A DNA stretch of 64,000 nt from Magnetospirillum sp. GTDB lineage: Bacteria; Pseudomonadota; Alphaproteobacteria; CACIAM-22H2. The DNA is taken from the NCBI GenBank assembly GCA_027532905.1, contig JAPZUA010000001.1, forward strand, positions 1,237,950-1,301,949, written 5' to 3'. Position 1 is the stretch's first letter. Every line of letters starts with the position of its first letter. A program made the translations under genes and the position numbers. The notes beneath the pieces are model-generated. The model was not told the DNA's origin and did no database searches. It saw only the letters and a list, made by a program, of their open reading frames with translations. This document shows, one piece after another, positions 15,828 to 25,100 of the stretch.

Positions 15828-17566
15828 TTGTAGAGCCCCTCCAGAGCGTCGGCGTAAGCGTCGCGCACGGCGTGGCGACGGACCTTGAGCGTGGGCGTCA
15901 ATTGCGCGTTGTCGATGGCGAAGGGGGCGGATGCTACCACGAATTTACGCACGCGGTCCGGCAAAGCGAGTTTGGCGTTGGCACGCTCGACCGCGCGCGC
16001 CAAAGCCTCGCGCAAGTCGTCCGTACCGATCGCCTCTGCGTTCGGCACCAGAACGGCCGCGAGATACGGCTTGCCGTCGCCGACCACCATCGCCTGCGCG
16101 ATCTCGGGCTCGAGCAGCAACGTGCCCTCGACCTTCGTGGGTGCGATCATCTGCCCGCCGGAATTTTTGATGAAATCGCGCTTGCGGTCGGTGATGCACA
16201 GGCGCCCGGCCGCGTCGAAACTGCCGACGTCGCCCGTATGCAGCCACCCGTCGCGCACGGCGTTGGCAGTCCCGGCCGGATCGTTCCAATAGCCGGTCAT
16301 CACAAGTTCGCCGCGCACGAGGATTTCGCCGTCCTCGGCCAAGCGCACTTCGACGCCTTTCAAGGGCGGGCCGACCGTTTCCATGCGCTCCATGAAGGGC
16401 CGGTTGCACGCAACGACGGGCGCAGCCTCGGTGAGCCCATAGCCCTGCAGCACGCGCACGCCGAGCGCGTGGAAGAAGATGCCGATTTCGGGATTGAGGG
16501 CGGCCCCGCCCGACACAAACGCCTTCAACGATCCGCCGAAGCGCGCGCGCACTTTTTCGCGCACGAGCTTTTCGAGGATTGCGTCCAACAACCTGTCGAA
16601 CAGCCCGAGCTTTTCGCCGCGGTAGCGCCGCGTGCCCAGATCGAGCGTTGCGGCAAACAGCTTCTGGCGCAGCGGACTCGCCTTTTTGAGACCGCCCAGG
16701 ATGCGCTGGTGCAGCGCCTCGTAGAGGCGCGGCACGGCCGTCATCAAGGTCGGGCGCACCTCGAGCATGTTGGCCGAGAGCTTGTCCACGCTTTCGGCAA
16801 AATGGATCGTCGCCCCGATGCCGGTCGCAACCCCGACATAGACCGAGTGCGCATAGGCATGCGACAGCGGCAGGAAACACAAAAACCGCTCGTGCGTTCC
16901 GCCCAGCACCTGCACGAGATCGTCGGCCCCCATCGCGTTGCACAGGATGGCCCCGTGATGCAGCATCACGCCGCGCGGCAAGCCGCCGGTGCCCGACGTA
17001 TGGATGATGCAGGCAAGGTCGCTGCGGACGAGCCGCGCGGTCGTGGCATCGGTCGGGTCGGGCGTGTCTTTGCCGCGTTCCACCACATCGTTCCAGCCAT
17101 GCAGATCCACACCCGCATGCTGGGCGATCTTCGGCACGTCGATCGCCACGACGAAGCGGCAGTGCGGGCCCGCCGCGCGCGCGGCCGCCATCGCGTTCGT
17201 CGCAAGCTCTGCGGTCGACGCAATCACGCCGACGGCCGAAACATTGGCCAGGATGTAGCGATGGTCGGCAACCGTGTTGGTTGTGTAGGCCGGCACCGTG
17301 ATCGCACCCGCCGCCATGATCGCGAGGTCGGCCAAAAGCCATTCGGGCCGGTTTTCGGCGATGAGCCCGATGCGGTCGCCTGGTTTGACGCCCAACGCCG
17401 CCAAACCCTTGGCCAAGGCGCGCACCTTGGCGGCGGCGGCTGTCCAACTGATCGGGACCCATGCACCGTCGATCTTGGCGACGAGAAATGGGGCTTCGCC
17501 CAAAGCCGCAGCACGGTCGAAGAAAAGCCGCAGCAGATTGGGGCACTTGGCAAAATCGACGCGCAA
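15824..17566 (-). CDS. Long-chain acyl-CoA synthetase (AMP-binding family)
   Basis: A 580-residue adenylate-forming ligase that activates fatty acids to acyl-CoA. It has the ATP-binding loop HTSGTGGLPRGV (189-200), YGLTEAAPV in the middle, and GWLHTGDVGSFDAAGRLCITDRKRD before the C-terminal lid domain, with the IAPTKVEGTLL segment. Length and order resemble FadD15/AMP-forming long-chain synthetases of actinobacterial type. The start is TTG at 17566, chosen because GGGAGG lies about 6 nt upstream and no ATG gives a better N-terminus. It is the first gene of a four-gene minus-strand operon and is divergent from pepF. Confidence 0.9.
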   Translation of the reverse strand: MRVDFAKCPNLLRLFFDRAAALGEAPFLVAKIDGAWVPISWTAAAAKVRALAKGLAALGVKPGDRIGLIAENRPEWLLADLAIMAAGAITVPAYTTNTVADHRYILANVSAVGVIASTAELATNAMAAARAAGPHCRFVVAIDVPKIAQHAGVDLHGWNDVVERGKDTPDPTDATTARLVRSDLACIIHTSGTGGLPRGVMLHHGAILCNAMGADDLVQVLGGTHERFLCFLPLSHAYAHSVYVGVATGIGATIHFAESVDKLSANMLEVRPTLMTAVPRLYEALHQRILGGLKKASPLRQKLFAATLDLGTRRYRGEKLGLFDRLLDAILEKLVREKVRARFGGSLKAFVSGGAALNPEIGIFFHALGVRVLQGYGLTEAAPVVACNRPFMERMETVGPPLKGVEVRLAEDGEILVRGELVMTGYWNDPAGTANAVRDGWLHTGDVGSFDAAGRLCITDRKRDFIKNSGGQMIAPTKVEGTLLLEPEIAQAMVVGDGKPYLAAVLVPNAEAIGTDDLREALARAVERANAKLALPDRVRKFVVASAPFAIDNAQLTPTLKVRRHAVRDAYADALEGLYK

Positions 17567-17658
17567 TCGGACCTCCCATCGGCGGCGGCGCTTGGCGCGC
17601 CGCCTTTCCCGACATATATCGTAGTCTCGCCTCTCAATTCCAAGCCCGGGATGGATCT

Positions 17659-19443
17659 ATGACTGCCGCCGCGAAACTTGCCCCATCCGACACGCTGCCG
17701 GTGTGGAACCTTGCCGATCTGTTTCCGGGGCCGGACTCGCCGGAACTCAAGGCCGCCCTCGAAGCTGCAGTGGCGGACGCGCAGGCGTTCGAAAAGAAAT
17801 ACGCGGGAAAGCTCGACGGCCTGTCGGGTTCGGAACTGGGGGCGGCGATCCAGTCCTACGAAAAGCTCGACGAGCGGCTGTCGCGCCTCTCGAGCTATTC
17901 TGACCTCACCTATGCGGGCGACCAATCGGACCCGGCGATCGCCAAATTCTACCAGGGCATCCAGGAGCGCGTGAACGCAGCGGCAAGCCACACGCTGTTC
18001 TTCACGCTCGAGCTCAACCGGCTCGAAGAATCCGACCTTGCCCCCAAACTCAAGGAACCGGCCTTGCGCCATTATGCGCCGTGGCTGTCCGACCTGCGCA
18101 GCTTCCGCGCCCACCAATTGGGCGACGACATGGAAAAGCTGCTGCACGAAAAATACGTGGCCGGCAAAGCCGCCTGGACGCGGCTGTTCGACGAAACCAT
18201 GGCGGGCCTGCGCTTCGACGTGGACGGCAAGAGCCTCACCTCGGCCGAGGCGCTGCACTTGCTTTCCGACCGCTCGGGTGCGGTCCGCAAGACGGCCGCC
18301 AAAGCGGTGGGCAAGACGCTGGGGGACAATGCGCGGCTGTTCGCGCTCATCACCAACACGCTCGCCAAAGACAAAGAGATCGAAGACAAATGGCGCCGCT
18401 ACGCGGCCCCCATCTCGGCGCGCAATCTCGCCAACCGCGTCGAGGACGAAGTCGTCGACGCGCTGATGACGGCCGTGCAGCAATCCTATCCGCGTCTGTC
18501 GCACCGCTACTACGCGCTCAAAGCCAAATGGTTCGGCGTCGAGCAGCTCGATTATTGGGACCGCAACGCGCCCTTGCCGATGGCCGACGACACGAACGTG
18601 CCGTGGCCGGCTGCGCGCGACACCGTGCTCGAAGCCTACGGCGATTTTTCGACCGATCTTGCGGGCTTGGGCAAACGCTTTTTCGACAATCCGTGGATCG
18701 ATGCCGGCGTGCGCCCCGGCAAATCGCCGGGCGCCTTCGCGCACCCGACCGTGCCCTCGGCCCATCCCTATCTGCTGCTGAACTACCAGGGCAAAACGCG
18801 CGACGTGATGACGCTCGCGCACGAACTCGGCCACGGCGTGCACCAATTGCTGGCGGCGGGCCAAGGCCATCTCTTGGCCGATACGCCGCTCACCCTCGCC
18901 GAAACCGCCTCGGTGTTCGGCGAAATGCTGACCTTCCGCAAGCTGCTGGCGCAAGCATCCGATCCGCAGCGCCGCAAGGCGATGCTGGCCGGCAAGGTCG
19001 AGGACATGCTGAACACGGTCGTGCGCCAGATCGCGTTCTGCACGTTCGAGATGCGCGTGCATGCCGAGCGGCGCAACGGCGAATTGATGCCCGAGCGCAT
19101 CGGCGAAATCTGGCTCGACGTGCAGCGCGAAAGCCTGGGGCCGGCCTTGCGCCTGCACGACGAATACCGGAACTACTGGACCTACATTCCGCACTTCGTG
19201 CACACGCCGTTCTACGTGTACGCCTACGCGTTCGGCGATTGCCTCGTGAATTCGCTCTATGCGCGCTATCGCCAGACGCCCGACGGCTTTGCCGAGAAAT
19301 ATCTCGCGATGCTGCGCGCGGGCGGCAGCAAGCGGCACAAGGAATTGCTGGCGCCGTTCGGGCTCGACGCGTCCGACCCCGGCTTCTGGCGCCAAGGGCT
19401 CGGCGTGATCGAAGGCTTCATCGACGAACTCGAAACGCTGTAA
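17659..19443 (+). CDS. pepF: M3-family oligoendopeptidase F
   Basis: A 594-residue cytosolic zinc metallopeptidase that cuts short peptides. The catalytic zinc motif HELGH is at 388-392, with the downstream Glu in ETASVFGE about 25 residues later as the third ligand. YWTYIPHFVHTPFYVYAYAFG, typical of the PepF active-site wall, is present near 510-530. ATG 17659 matches the family start; the frame is open about 200 bp upstream, but that part lies in the divergent promoter. The length is normal for PepF. The ABC1 kinase follows 28 bp downstream on the same strand. Confidence 0.93.
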   Translation: MTAAAKLAPSDTLPVWNLADLFPGPDSPELKAALEAAVADAQAFEKKYAGKLDGLSGSELGAAIQSYEKLDERLSRLSSYSDLTYAGDQSDPAIAKFYQGIQERVNAAASHTLFFTLELNRLEESDLAPKLKEPALRHYAPWLSDLRSFRAHQLGDDMEKLLHEKYVAGKAAWTRLFDETMAGLRFDVDGKSLTSAEALHLLSDRSGAVRKTAAKAVGKTLGDNARLFALITNTLAKDKEIEDKWRRYAAPISARNLANRVEDEVVDALMTAVQQSYPRLSHRYYALKAKWFGVEQLDYWDRNAPLPMADDTNVPWPAARDTVLEAYGDFSTDLAGLGKRFFDNPWIDAGVRPGKSPGAFAHPTVPSAHPYLLLNYQGKTRDVMTLAHELGHGVHQLLAAGQGHLLADTPLTLAETASVFGEMLTFRKLLAQASDPQRRKAMLAGKVEDMLNTVVRQIAFCTFEMRVHAERRNGELMPERIGEIWLDVQRESLGPALRLHDEYRNYWTYIPHFVHTPFYVYAYAFGDCLVNSLYARYRQTPDGFAEKYLAMLRAGGSKRHKELLAPFGLDASDPGFWRQGLGVIEGFIDELETL

Positions 19444-19470
19444 TGGGATCGTTTTGATGGCACAGATCTG

Positions 19471-20820
19471 ATGGCAGGCGGCAGCGAATCCAACCGGCTC
19501 GGCGGGCGCATGGCGCGCTATGCGCGCGTGGGCACGGCCGTGGGCGGGCTTGCCGTGCGGCTCGGCGCCGAGCGCGTGCTGGGCGTGAAGATGGATCGCG
19601 AGCGCCATGCGGGCGAGTTGCGCGCGGCCTTGGGCGGCCTCAAAGGGCCGCTCATGAAGGTCGCCCAGCTCATGTCGACCATCCCCGATGCGCTGCCCGA
19701 AGAATACGTGGCCGAACTTTCGCAGTTGCAATCGAACGCGCCCGCCATGGGCTGGCCGTTCGTGAAGCGGCGCATGGCGGCCGAATTGGGGCCCGATTGG
19801 CAGAGCCGGTTTTCGTCGTTCGAGCGCGAGGCCGCCGCCGCCGCCTCGCTCGGCCAAGTGCATCGCGCCACCGCCAAAGACGGCACCAAGCTTGCCTGCA
19901 AGCTCCAGTATCCCGACATGGCCTCGGCCGTCGAAGCCGATCTGAAGCAGCTGCGGCTCATCTTCGGCGTCTATGAGCGCTACGACCCGGCCATCCGCAC
20001 GGGCCAAATCCATGCCGAATTGTCGGCGCGCCTGCGCGAAGAGCTCGATTACGGGCGCGAGGCGCGGCACATGGCGCTTTATGCGCATATGCTCGCAGGC
20101 GAGCCGCAGATCCATGTGCCCCGCGCGATCGCCGAGCTTTCGAGCACGCGGCTTTTGTCGATGACGTGGCTCGAGGGTGCGGGGCTGCTTACGCTCAAAG
20201 ACGCTCCCGTCGAACTGCGAAACCAGATTGCGATGAACATGTTCCGCGCGTGGTACGTGCCGTTCTACGGCTACGGTGCGATCCATGGCGATCCGCATCT
20301 CGGCAACTATGCCGTGCGGCCCGACGGCGGCATCAATCTGCTCGATTTCGGCTGCGTGCGCATTTTTCCGCCGCGTTTCGTGGGCGGGGTCATCGATCTC
20401 TACCGCGCCTTGCGGGACGGCGACACCGCCCTTGCCGTGCATGCCTACGAAACCTGGGGTTTCACCGATCTTACCAAGGTCAAGGTGCAGGCGCTCAATC
20501 GCTGGGCCTCGTTCATCTACGCACCCTTGATGGAAGACCGCGCGCGCCCGATCGACGAGACCAATTCGGGGGCGTATGGGCGCGACGTCGCCGAAAAAGT
20601 GCACAAGGAACTGCGCGATCTGGGCGGCGTGCAGCCGCCGCGCGAGTTCGTGCTGATGGACCGGGCAGCCGTGGGCCTGGGCTCGGTCTTTTTGCACCTC
20701 AAAGCAGAGGTGAATTGGCATCGCGCGTTCCACGGCCTCATCGAGGGTTTCAGCGTCGAAGCCCTTGCCGCCCGCCAGACCAAGGCGCTGGCCAAGGCCG
20801 GCGTGCCGGCGGCCGCGTAA
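19471..20820 (+). CDS. ABC1/UbiB-family atypical kinase
   Basis: A 449-residue member of the ABC1 (ADCK/UbiB) protein-kinase-like family, members of which support ubiquinone synthesis or lipid transport. The alanine-rich nucleotide loop AAAAASLGQVH (near 126-136), the ELDYGREA segment, HGDPHLGNY (catalytic loop) and LLDFGCVR (DFG-like) are all clear. The family's KxGQ motif reads KVAQ here (in LMKVAQLMS), so the usual Gly is Ala; this looks like a subfamily trait, not damage. No transmembrane tail is obvious at the C-terminus, unlike UbiB. It follows pepF, and no ubi gene is adjacent. Confidence 0.87.
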   Translation: MAGGSESNRLGGRMARYARVGTAVGGLAVRLGAERVLGVKMDRERHAGELRAALGGLKGPLMKVAQLMSTIPDALPEEYVAELSQLQSNAPAMGWPFVKRRMAAELGPDWQSRFSSFEREAAAAASLGQVHRATAKDGTKLACKLQYPDMASAVEADLKQLRLIFGVYERYDPAIRTGQIHAELSARLREELDYGREARHMALYAHMLAGEPQIHVPRAIAELSSTRLLSMTWLEGAGLLTLKDAPVELRNQIAMNMFRAWYVPFYGYGAIHGDPHLGNYAVRPDGGINLLDFGCVRIFPPRFVGGVIDLYRALRDGDTALAVHAYETWGFTDLTKVKVQALNRWASFIYAPLMEDRARPIDETNSGAYGRDVAEKVHKELRDLGGVQPPREFVLMDRAAVGLGSVFLHLKAEVNWHRAFHGLIEGFSVEALAARQTKALAKAGVPAAA

Positions 20821-20880
20821 GGCGCGCGCCGCAAAAATTCTTGCTTCCCGTGGGCGCGCCGCACGCCTAAATTGGCAATT

Positions 20881-21657
20881 GTGAAAAAACACGTTGTCGA
20901 TTCGATTGCTTTCGCCGGGGTTGATCTCAAACTCGACCGCCAGTCGCCACTGCCTTTGTACGTGCAGGTGCGCAGCCGCCTGCTTGCGATGATCATGGCT
21001 TGGCCCGACGAGCGCGAGCAGTTCCCGACCGAAGCCGCCTTGACCGAAATGTTCGGCGTAAGCCGCGTCACCGTGCGCGGGGCGTTGGCCGAGCTTGCGG
21101 AATCGGGCTATCTGCAGCGCCAGCGCGGGGCGGGTACGCGCGTGCGCGCGCACAAGATCGAAGAGAAGCTGAGCCTCGGGCGCAATCTCGCCAAAAAATG
21201 GATAAGCGGCGATCCGATGAAGATCTCGGTCGTGTCGTTTGCCACGATCGAAGCGCCTGAGAACGTCGCCGCAGCGCTCAAGCTTGCGTCCAAGACGCCT
21301 GTGCTGGCGATCAAACGTCTGCGCGCGATGAAGGTTACGCCGATCTCGGTCGATTGGCGCTACGTGCCGCCCGATTTGGCCAAAGGGATCACGCGCACCG
21401 ACGCGCGCACCGGCATTTTCGCGACCCTCGCGCGCAACGCAGCCCTCACGCGCGCCGACATGGAAGTGGAAGGCTGCAGTGCGAGTGCCGAAGAGGCCGA
21501 ATTGCTTCAGGTGCCCGAGGGGACGGCGATGCTGTCGCACAGTTTCGTCGTCTGCGACAAAGCCGACCGCCCGGTCGTGTTCGGCCGCTCGGTCGCGCGC
21601 GCCGACCTCACGCGCTACGCCGTCAAAATGGACCTCACGCCGGAAACGGTGGGGTGA
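20881..21657 (+). CDS. GntR-family regulator with UTRA ligand domain
   Basis: About 258 residues. An N-terminal winged helix (PLPLYVQVRSRLL, FPTEAALTEMFGVSRVTVRGALAELAESGYLQRQRGAGTRV) is followed by a UTRA effector domain typical of the HutC subfamily. GTG 20881 is taken as the start; TTG 20872 is equally open, and neither has a clear ribosome site, so a leaderless message is possible. It lies directly upstream of a five-gene Liv-type ABC importer on the same strand, across a 331-bp gap with repeated GGTAACC-like boxes. It is very likely the local repressor, sensing the transported solute or a product of it (inference). Confidence 0.87.
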   Translation: MKKHVVDSIAFAGVDLKLDRQSPLPLYVQVRSRLLAMIMAWPDEREQFPTEAALTEMFGVSRVTVRGALAELAESGYLQRQRGAGTRVRAHKIEEKLSLGRNLAKKWISGDPMKISVVSFATIEAPENVAAALKLASKTPVLAIKRLRAMKVTPISVDWRYVPPDLAKGITRTDARTGIFATLARNAALTRADMEVEGCSASAEEAELLQVPEGTAMLSHSFVVCDKADRPVVFGRSVARADLTRYAVKMDLTPETVG

Positions 21658-21988
21658 GCGAAGCGCCGACGTTAGTGGGCGCCACAGCTTGTTTTTTACT
21701 AGGAATATGCTCTATTTTGACCATCGCCGCATGCGGCGGGCGCTGTTTGACAGGTGAAGAAAAATTCTGGGGGAACCCCGACAAATATGGGCTCGCGCAT
21801 AGGTAACCCAAATTCGTCGCCGTGGTTACATCGGTGAAAAATCAATGGGATAAATAGGCTACCGTCGCGGATCGTCGCTCAAGGTAACCTATTGTTGGCC
21901 CCGCTGACGCGCTTGACGCTCGGGCGCGATGCGGGCTTCACTCGGGCTCGAAGCAAACATTCGCAAACTTGGCCGGGAGGCTGCCGCC
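21658..21988. other. Intergenic region between the GntR gene and the Liv-type operon
   Basis: The only gap over 300 bp. It is more AT-rich than its surroundings around 21690-21720 and 21840-21860. It holds a perfect 14-bp palindrome CGCCGCATGCGGCG (21725-21738) that could end the GntR transcript, although no T-run follows, and a short GGGG-AA-CCCC hairpin near 21770-21779. Beyond the GGTAACC-like boxes (listed separately) and the GGGAGG ribosome site at 21975-21980, I see no further gene or RNA. Confidence 0.5.
21802..21889. promoter_or_regulatory. Candidate GntR operator cluster (GGTAACC boxes)
   Basis: Two perfect GGTAACC palindromes (21802-21808 and 21883-21889) flank two imperfect copies, GGTTACA (21833-21839) and GGCTACC (21857-21863). 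An AT-rich GGATAAATAGG stretch between them (around 21847-21857) could hold a -10 box. Dyad boxes overlapping a promoter upstream of an importer and downstream of a GntR gene fit repressor control. Box identity is seen; function is inferred. Confidence 0.5.
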
Positions 21989-23224
21989 ATGACCCTCAAG
22001 ACAAGCGTTTCGCGCCGTGCCGTATTGGCGGGTGCCGCTGCCGGCTCTGCCGCCCTCGCCGCTCCGGCGATCGTTTCTGCGCAAGCCGGAACCTTGCGCA
22101 TCGGCGTGCTGCTGCCGCGCTCGGGGCTGTTGGCGCAGGCCGGCCAAAGCTGCCATCGCGGCGCTTTGGCCGCCCCCCGCGTGCTGGCCGAGCTCGGCTA
22201 CCGGGTGGAACTCGTGCATGTCGATACGGAATCGAACGCCGACATCGCGCGCACCCAGGCCGAGCGGCTCATCAACGACGGCGCGCATGTGCTCACGGGC
22301 GCTTTCGACAGCGGCCACACGCTGGCGATCGCGCAAGTCTGCGAACAGCGCCAGGTGCCGTTCGTCGTGAATATCGCGGCCGCCCCGCCGATCACGGAGC
22401 AGGGCCTCAAGTTCCTCGTGCGCAATTTCCAGACCGGGCCGCAGCTCGTGACCAACGGCTTGCGGCTCATCAACAACCTGATTGCGGCCACCAAGATCGA
22501 TCCCAAGCGCGCCGTGTTCCTGCATGCCAACGACACGTTCGGCCAGGCGCAGCGCAACGCGATGGATGCCATCTTTCCGCGCACGAACATGCCGTTCCAG
22601 CTCGTCGAGAGCATCGCCTACGATCCGCGCGCGCAGGATCTGTCGGTCGAGGTCACGCGCCTGCGCAGCCTGCGCCCCGATCTGGTGCTGGTCGTCACGC
22701 GCGCGTCGGACGCGATCAAGCTCGTGCGCGATATGGTGCGCCAGCGCTTCGAGCCGATGGGCATCGTGTCGCCCGGCAGCCCCGGCATGTACGACGAGGA
22801 ATTCTACCAGGCGCTGGGGCCGCTCGCCGATTTCCACGTCTCGAACCTGCCGTGGGTCAATCCGAAGTCGGCGATGACGCAAGCCCTCGAGCGTTCGTTT
22901 GCCGCCACGAATCCCGGCAATCGTTTTGCCGCCGACGGCTTCAATGCAGGCTTCACGTTCGAAGCCCTGCTGATCGCGGCCGACGCGTTCAAGCGCGCCG
23001 GCACCACGAGCGGCGTGCCGCTCATGGAAGCGATCCGCGCCACGAACCTCACCGAGCATGTGATGATCGGCGGACCGATCCGCTTCGACGAGAAGGGCCA
23101 GAACCCGAATATCGGTTCGGCCTGCGTGCAGAATCGCGGCCGCATGCCGGTCGTGGTGCTGCCCGAAGACTCCGCCACGATGGCGCCCGTGCTGCCGATG
23201 CCGGGCTGGCAGGGCCGCACGTAA
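21989..23224 (+). CDS. Liv-type ABC transporter substrate-binding protein
   Basis: A 411-residue periplasmic binding protein of the branched-chain amino acid / amide type (Peripla_BP_6). The N-terminus VSRRAVLAGAAAGSAALA with cleavage near AQA looks like a Tat signal. The mature chain opens LRIGVLLPRSGLLAQAGQ, the standard Liv/Urt/Ami receptor strand. The start at ATG 21989 is fixed by GGGAGG 8 nt upstream. It heads the importer operon. Liv-type receptors bind amino acids, urea, amides or aromatic acids; the pocket cannot be assigned here. Confidence 0.9.
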   Translation: MTLKTSVSRRAVLAGAAAGSAALAAPAIVSAQAGTLRIGVLLPRSGLLAQAGQSCHRGALAAPRVLAELGYRVELVHVDTESNADIARTQAERLINDGAHVLTGAFDSGHTLAIAQVCEQRQVPFVVNIAAAPPITEQGLKFLVRNFQTGPQLVTNGLRLINNLIAATKIDPKRAVFLHANDTFGQAQRNAMDAIFPRTNMPFQLVESIAYDPRAQDLSVEVTRLRSLRPDLVLVVTRASDAIKLVRDMVRQRFEPMGIVSPGSPGMYDEEFYQALGPLADFHVSNLPWVNPKSAMTQALERSFAATNPGNRFAADGFNAGFTFEALLIAADAFKRAGTTSGVPLMEAIRATNLTEHVMIGGPIRFDEKGQNPNIGSACVQNRGRMPVVVLPEDSATMAPVLPMPGWQGRT

Positions 23225-23241
23225 AGAATCGAACAACGGCG

Positions 23242-24111
23242 ATGCCGTTCGATTTCTACGTCACGGTTGCGGTCCAAGGCGTTCTGACGGGGCTGGTGTA
23301 CGGGCTGATGGCGCTCGGCCTGTCCGTCATTTTCGGCGTCGTGCGCGTGGTCAATTTCGCGCACGGCGAATTCGCGGTCGTGGCGATGTATCTGGCGTTT
23401 CTGGGTTTCGCCATATTCGGCCTCGATCCGATTCTGGCAATGCTGCCGATCGGGCTCGGCTTTTTCGGCCTCGGCTATCTGCTGCAGCGCCATCTCATCA
23501 ATCCGTTCGTCGGCCGGCCCGAGCACGAGCAGTTCATCCTGCTCGTGGGCCTCGCGATCGTGCTCGTGAACGGCTTGCTGATGCTGTTCGGGCCCGACAC
23601 GCGGCACGCCAATCTGCCCTACGGCTTCGACAGCTACGAAGTGGCGAACGTGCTGATCGACAAAGTGCGCGTCTATGCCGCCGCCGCCGCGTTGGTCGTG
23701 GCCGCCTGTCTGTTCGCGTTCTTCCGGTGGAGCCGCACCGGCATGGCGATCCGGGCGTGCGCGGACAATCTGCTCGGGGCCGCGATCGTCGGGCTCGACG
23801 TCAAGCATCTCTACGCGCTCACTTTCGGCCTCGGTATGGCGTGCGTGGGGGCGGCGGGCGCCTTGATGGTGGTTCTGGCCGACGCAACGCCGATGCTCGC
23901 CCCTGCTTTCACGCTGCTCGCCTTCACGATCGTGATCGTCGGCGGCATGGGTTCGATGGCGGGCGCTTTGGTGGGCGGGATTCTGATCGGCGTGTCGGAG
24001 GCGTTTGCCTCGTTCCTCGTGGCGCCCTCGGCCAAGAGCATGTTCAGCTTCGCGATCCTGATCGCGATCTTGGCGCTGCGCCCGCAAGGCCTGTTGGGCC
24101 GCAAACAATGA
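23242..24111 (+). CDS. Liv-type ABC permease, LivH class
   Basis: A 289-residue inner-membrane permease with about eight hydrophobic segments. The opening QGVLTGLVYGLMALGLSVIFGVVRVVNFAHGEF is the LivH signature, and the GGMGSMAGALVGGILIG loop near the C-terminus is the usual ATPase-coupling and exit segment. It starts with ATG 23242, 17 bp after the binding protein gene, and overlaps the next permease by ATGA. With the LivM-like partner it forms the membrane channel of this importer. Confidence 0.92.
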   Translation: MPFDFYVTVAVQGVLTGLVYGLMALGLSVIFGVVRVVNFAHGEFAVVAMYLAFLGFAIFGLDPILAMLPIGLGFFGLGYLLQRHLINPFVGRPEHEQFILLVGLAIVLVNGLLMLFGPDTRHANLPYGFDSYEVANVLIDKVRVYAAAAALVVAACLFAFFRWSRTGMAIRACADNLLGAAIVGLDVKHLYALTFGLGMACVGAAGALMVVLADATPMLAPAFTLLAFTIVIVGGMGSMAGALVGGILIGVSEAFASFLVAPSAKSMFSFAILIAILALRPQGLLGRKQ

Positions 24112-25100
24112 GCGTTTTTGCCCCGCTCAACGGCCGCGCCAAATTACTGCTGGCCCTGTTTGTTGTGGGGCTTGCGGCCGCACCGATAGCGGCCGACCGC
24201 TATCTTTTGTCGGTGCTGATCCTGATTTTCTACTTCGCCTATTTGGGCCAAGCCTGGAACATCATGATGGGCTTCGCGGGCCAATTGTCGCTGGGCCATT
24301 CGCTCTATGTCGGCTTGGGCGCCTACGTCGCGGCGGCCTTGTGGACCAAGTTCGGCATCGGCCCGTGGGCGGGCATGTTCGCCGGCATGGCCGTCGCGAT
24401 GGCGTTCGGTGCTGCGATCGGCTGGCTCGGCTTCCGCTTCGGCATTGCGGGCGTTTATTTCGCGTTGCTCACGATCGCTTTCGCCGAATTCACGCGCATC
24501 GCCTTCGACCATATGGACTGGACAGGCCGCGCAGGTGGGCTCTTCTTGCCCGTGCGCGCCGAGCAAGCCCATCAATGGTGGAACCTGCGCGGCGGACCCT
24601 TGCTGTTCTACTATCTGGCGCTGGCGCTGATGCTGGGGGCCTTGTGGCTGTGCGCAACCTTGCGCGCCGCGCGCATCGGCCATTACTGGCTCGCCGTGCG
24701 CGAGGACGAAGCGGCCGCCCGCGCACTCGGCATCGATGTGTTCGCGGTCAAGATGAAGGCGGTGCTGATCTCGTCCGCAATGGCGGCCGTCGGCGGCACG
24801 TTCTACGCCTTCTACTACAACAATCTCTTCCCGGCACAGATCTTCGACATGTCGCGTTCGATCGAGATGATCCTCGCCCCGATCGTCGGCGGGCTCGGCA
24901 CCTTGATCGGTCCGATCCTGGGCGCCTTCATCCTCACCCCGCTCGGCGAAGGCTTGATCGCCGCCACCGAAGAAGCGGGCTTGAGTGCGCCCGGCACCAA
25001 GGCCGTGTTCTACGGCCTCGCCTTGATGGCGATCGTGTGGGTCGCCCCCTCGGGCGTGTGGCCGTGGCTGCGCCGCAAACTCGGGCTCGAAACGCCGTGA
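24108..25100 (+). CDS. Liv-type ABC permease, LivM class
   Basis: A 330-residue inner-membrane permease. YFAYLGQAWNIMMGFAGQLSLGHSLYVGLGAYV is the LivM signature; a cytoplasmic loop with AVREDEAAARALGIDVFAVKMKA precedes the final helices, and GGLGTLIGPILGAFILTPLGE closes the coupling region. Start ATG 24108 overlaps the LivH stop and the end overlaps the LivG GTG start, so translation is coupled through the whole set. The paralogous permease pair is intact. Confidence 0.92.
   Translation: MSVFAPLNGRAKLLLALFVVGLAAAPIAADRYLLSVLILIFYFAYLGQAWNIMMGFAGQLSLGHSLYVGLGAYVAAALWTKFGIGPWAGMFAGMAVAMAFGAAIGWLGFRFGIAGVYFALLTIAFAEFTRIAFDHMDWTGRAGGLFLPVRAEQAHQWWNLRGGPLLFYYLALALMLGALWLCATLRAARIGHYWLAVREDEAAARALGIDVFAVKMKAVLISSAMAAVGGTFYAFYYNNLFPAQIFDMSRSIEMILAPIVGGLGTLIGPILGAFILTPLGEGLIAATEEAGLSAPGTKAVFYGLALMAIVWVAPSGVWPWLRRKLGLETP

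Noticed and set aside
20821-20870. GGCGCGC/GCGCGCC pair after the ABC1 kinase gene as a terminator
   Set aside because: The loop would be about 27 nt, there is no T-run, and such strings are common at this GC content.
17224-21540. A 1438-codon open frame on the minus strand across pepF, the ABC1 kinase gene and part of the GntR gene
   Set aside because: It is antisense to three genes with clear family motifs. Open antisense frames are common in DNA this rich in GC. Its Arg/His-rich sequence has no recognisable domain.
21725-21738. CGCCGCATGCGGCG as an operator
   Set aside because: It lies about 250 bp before the importer start, far from the boxed promoter, and fits a weak transcript end better.
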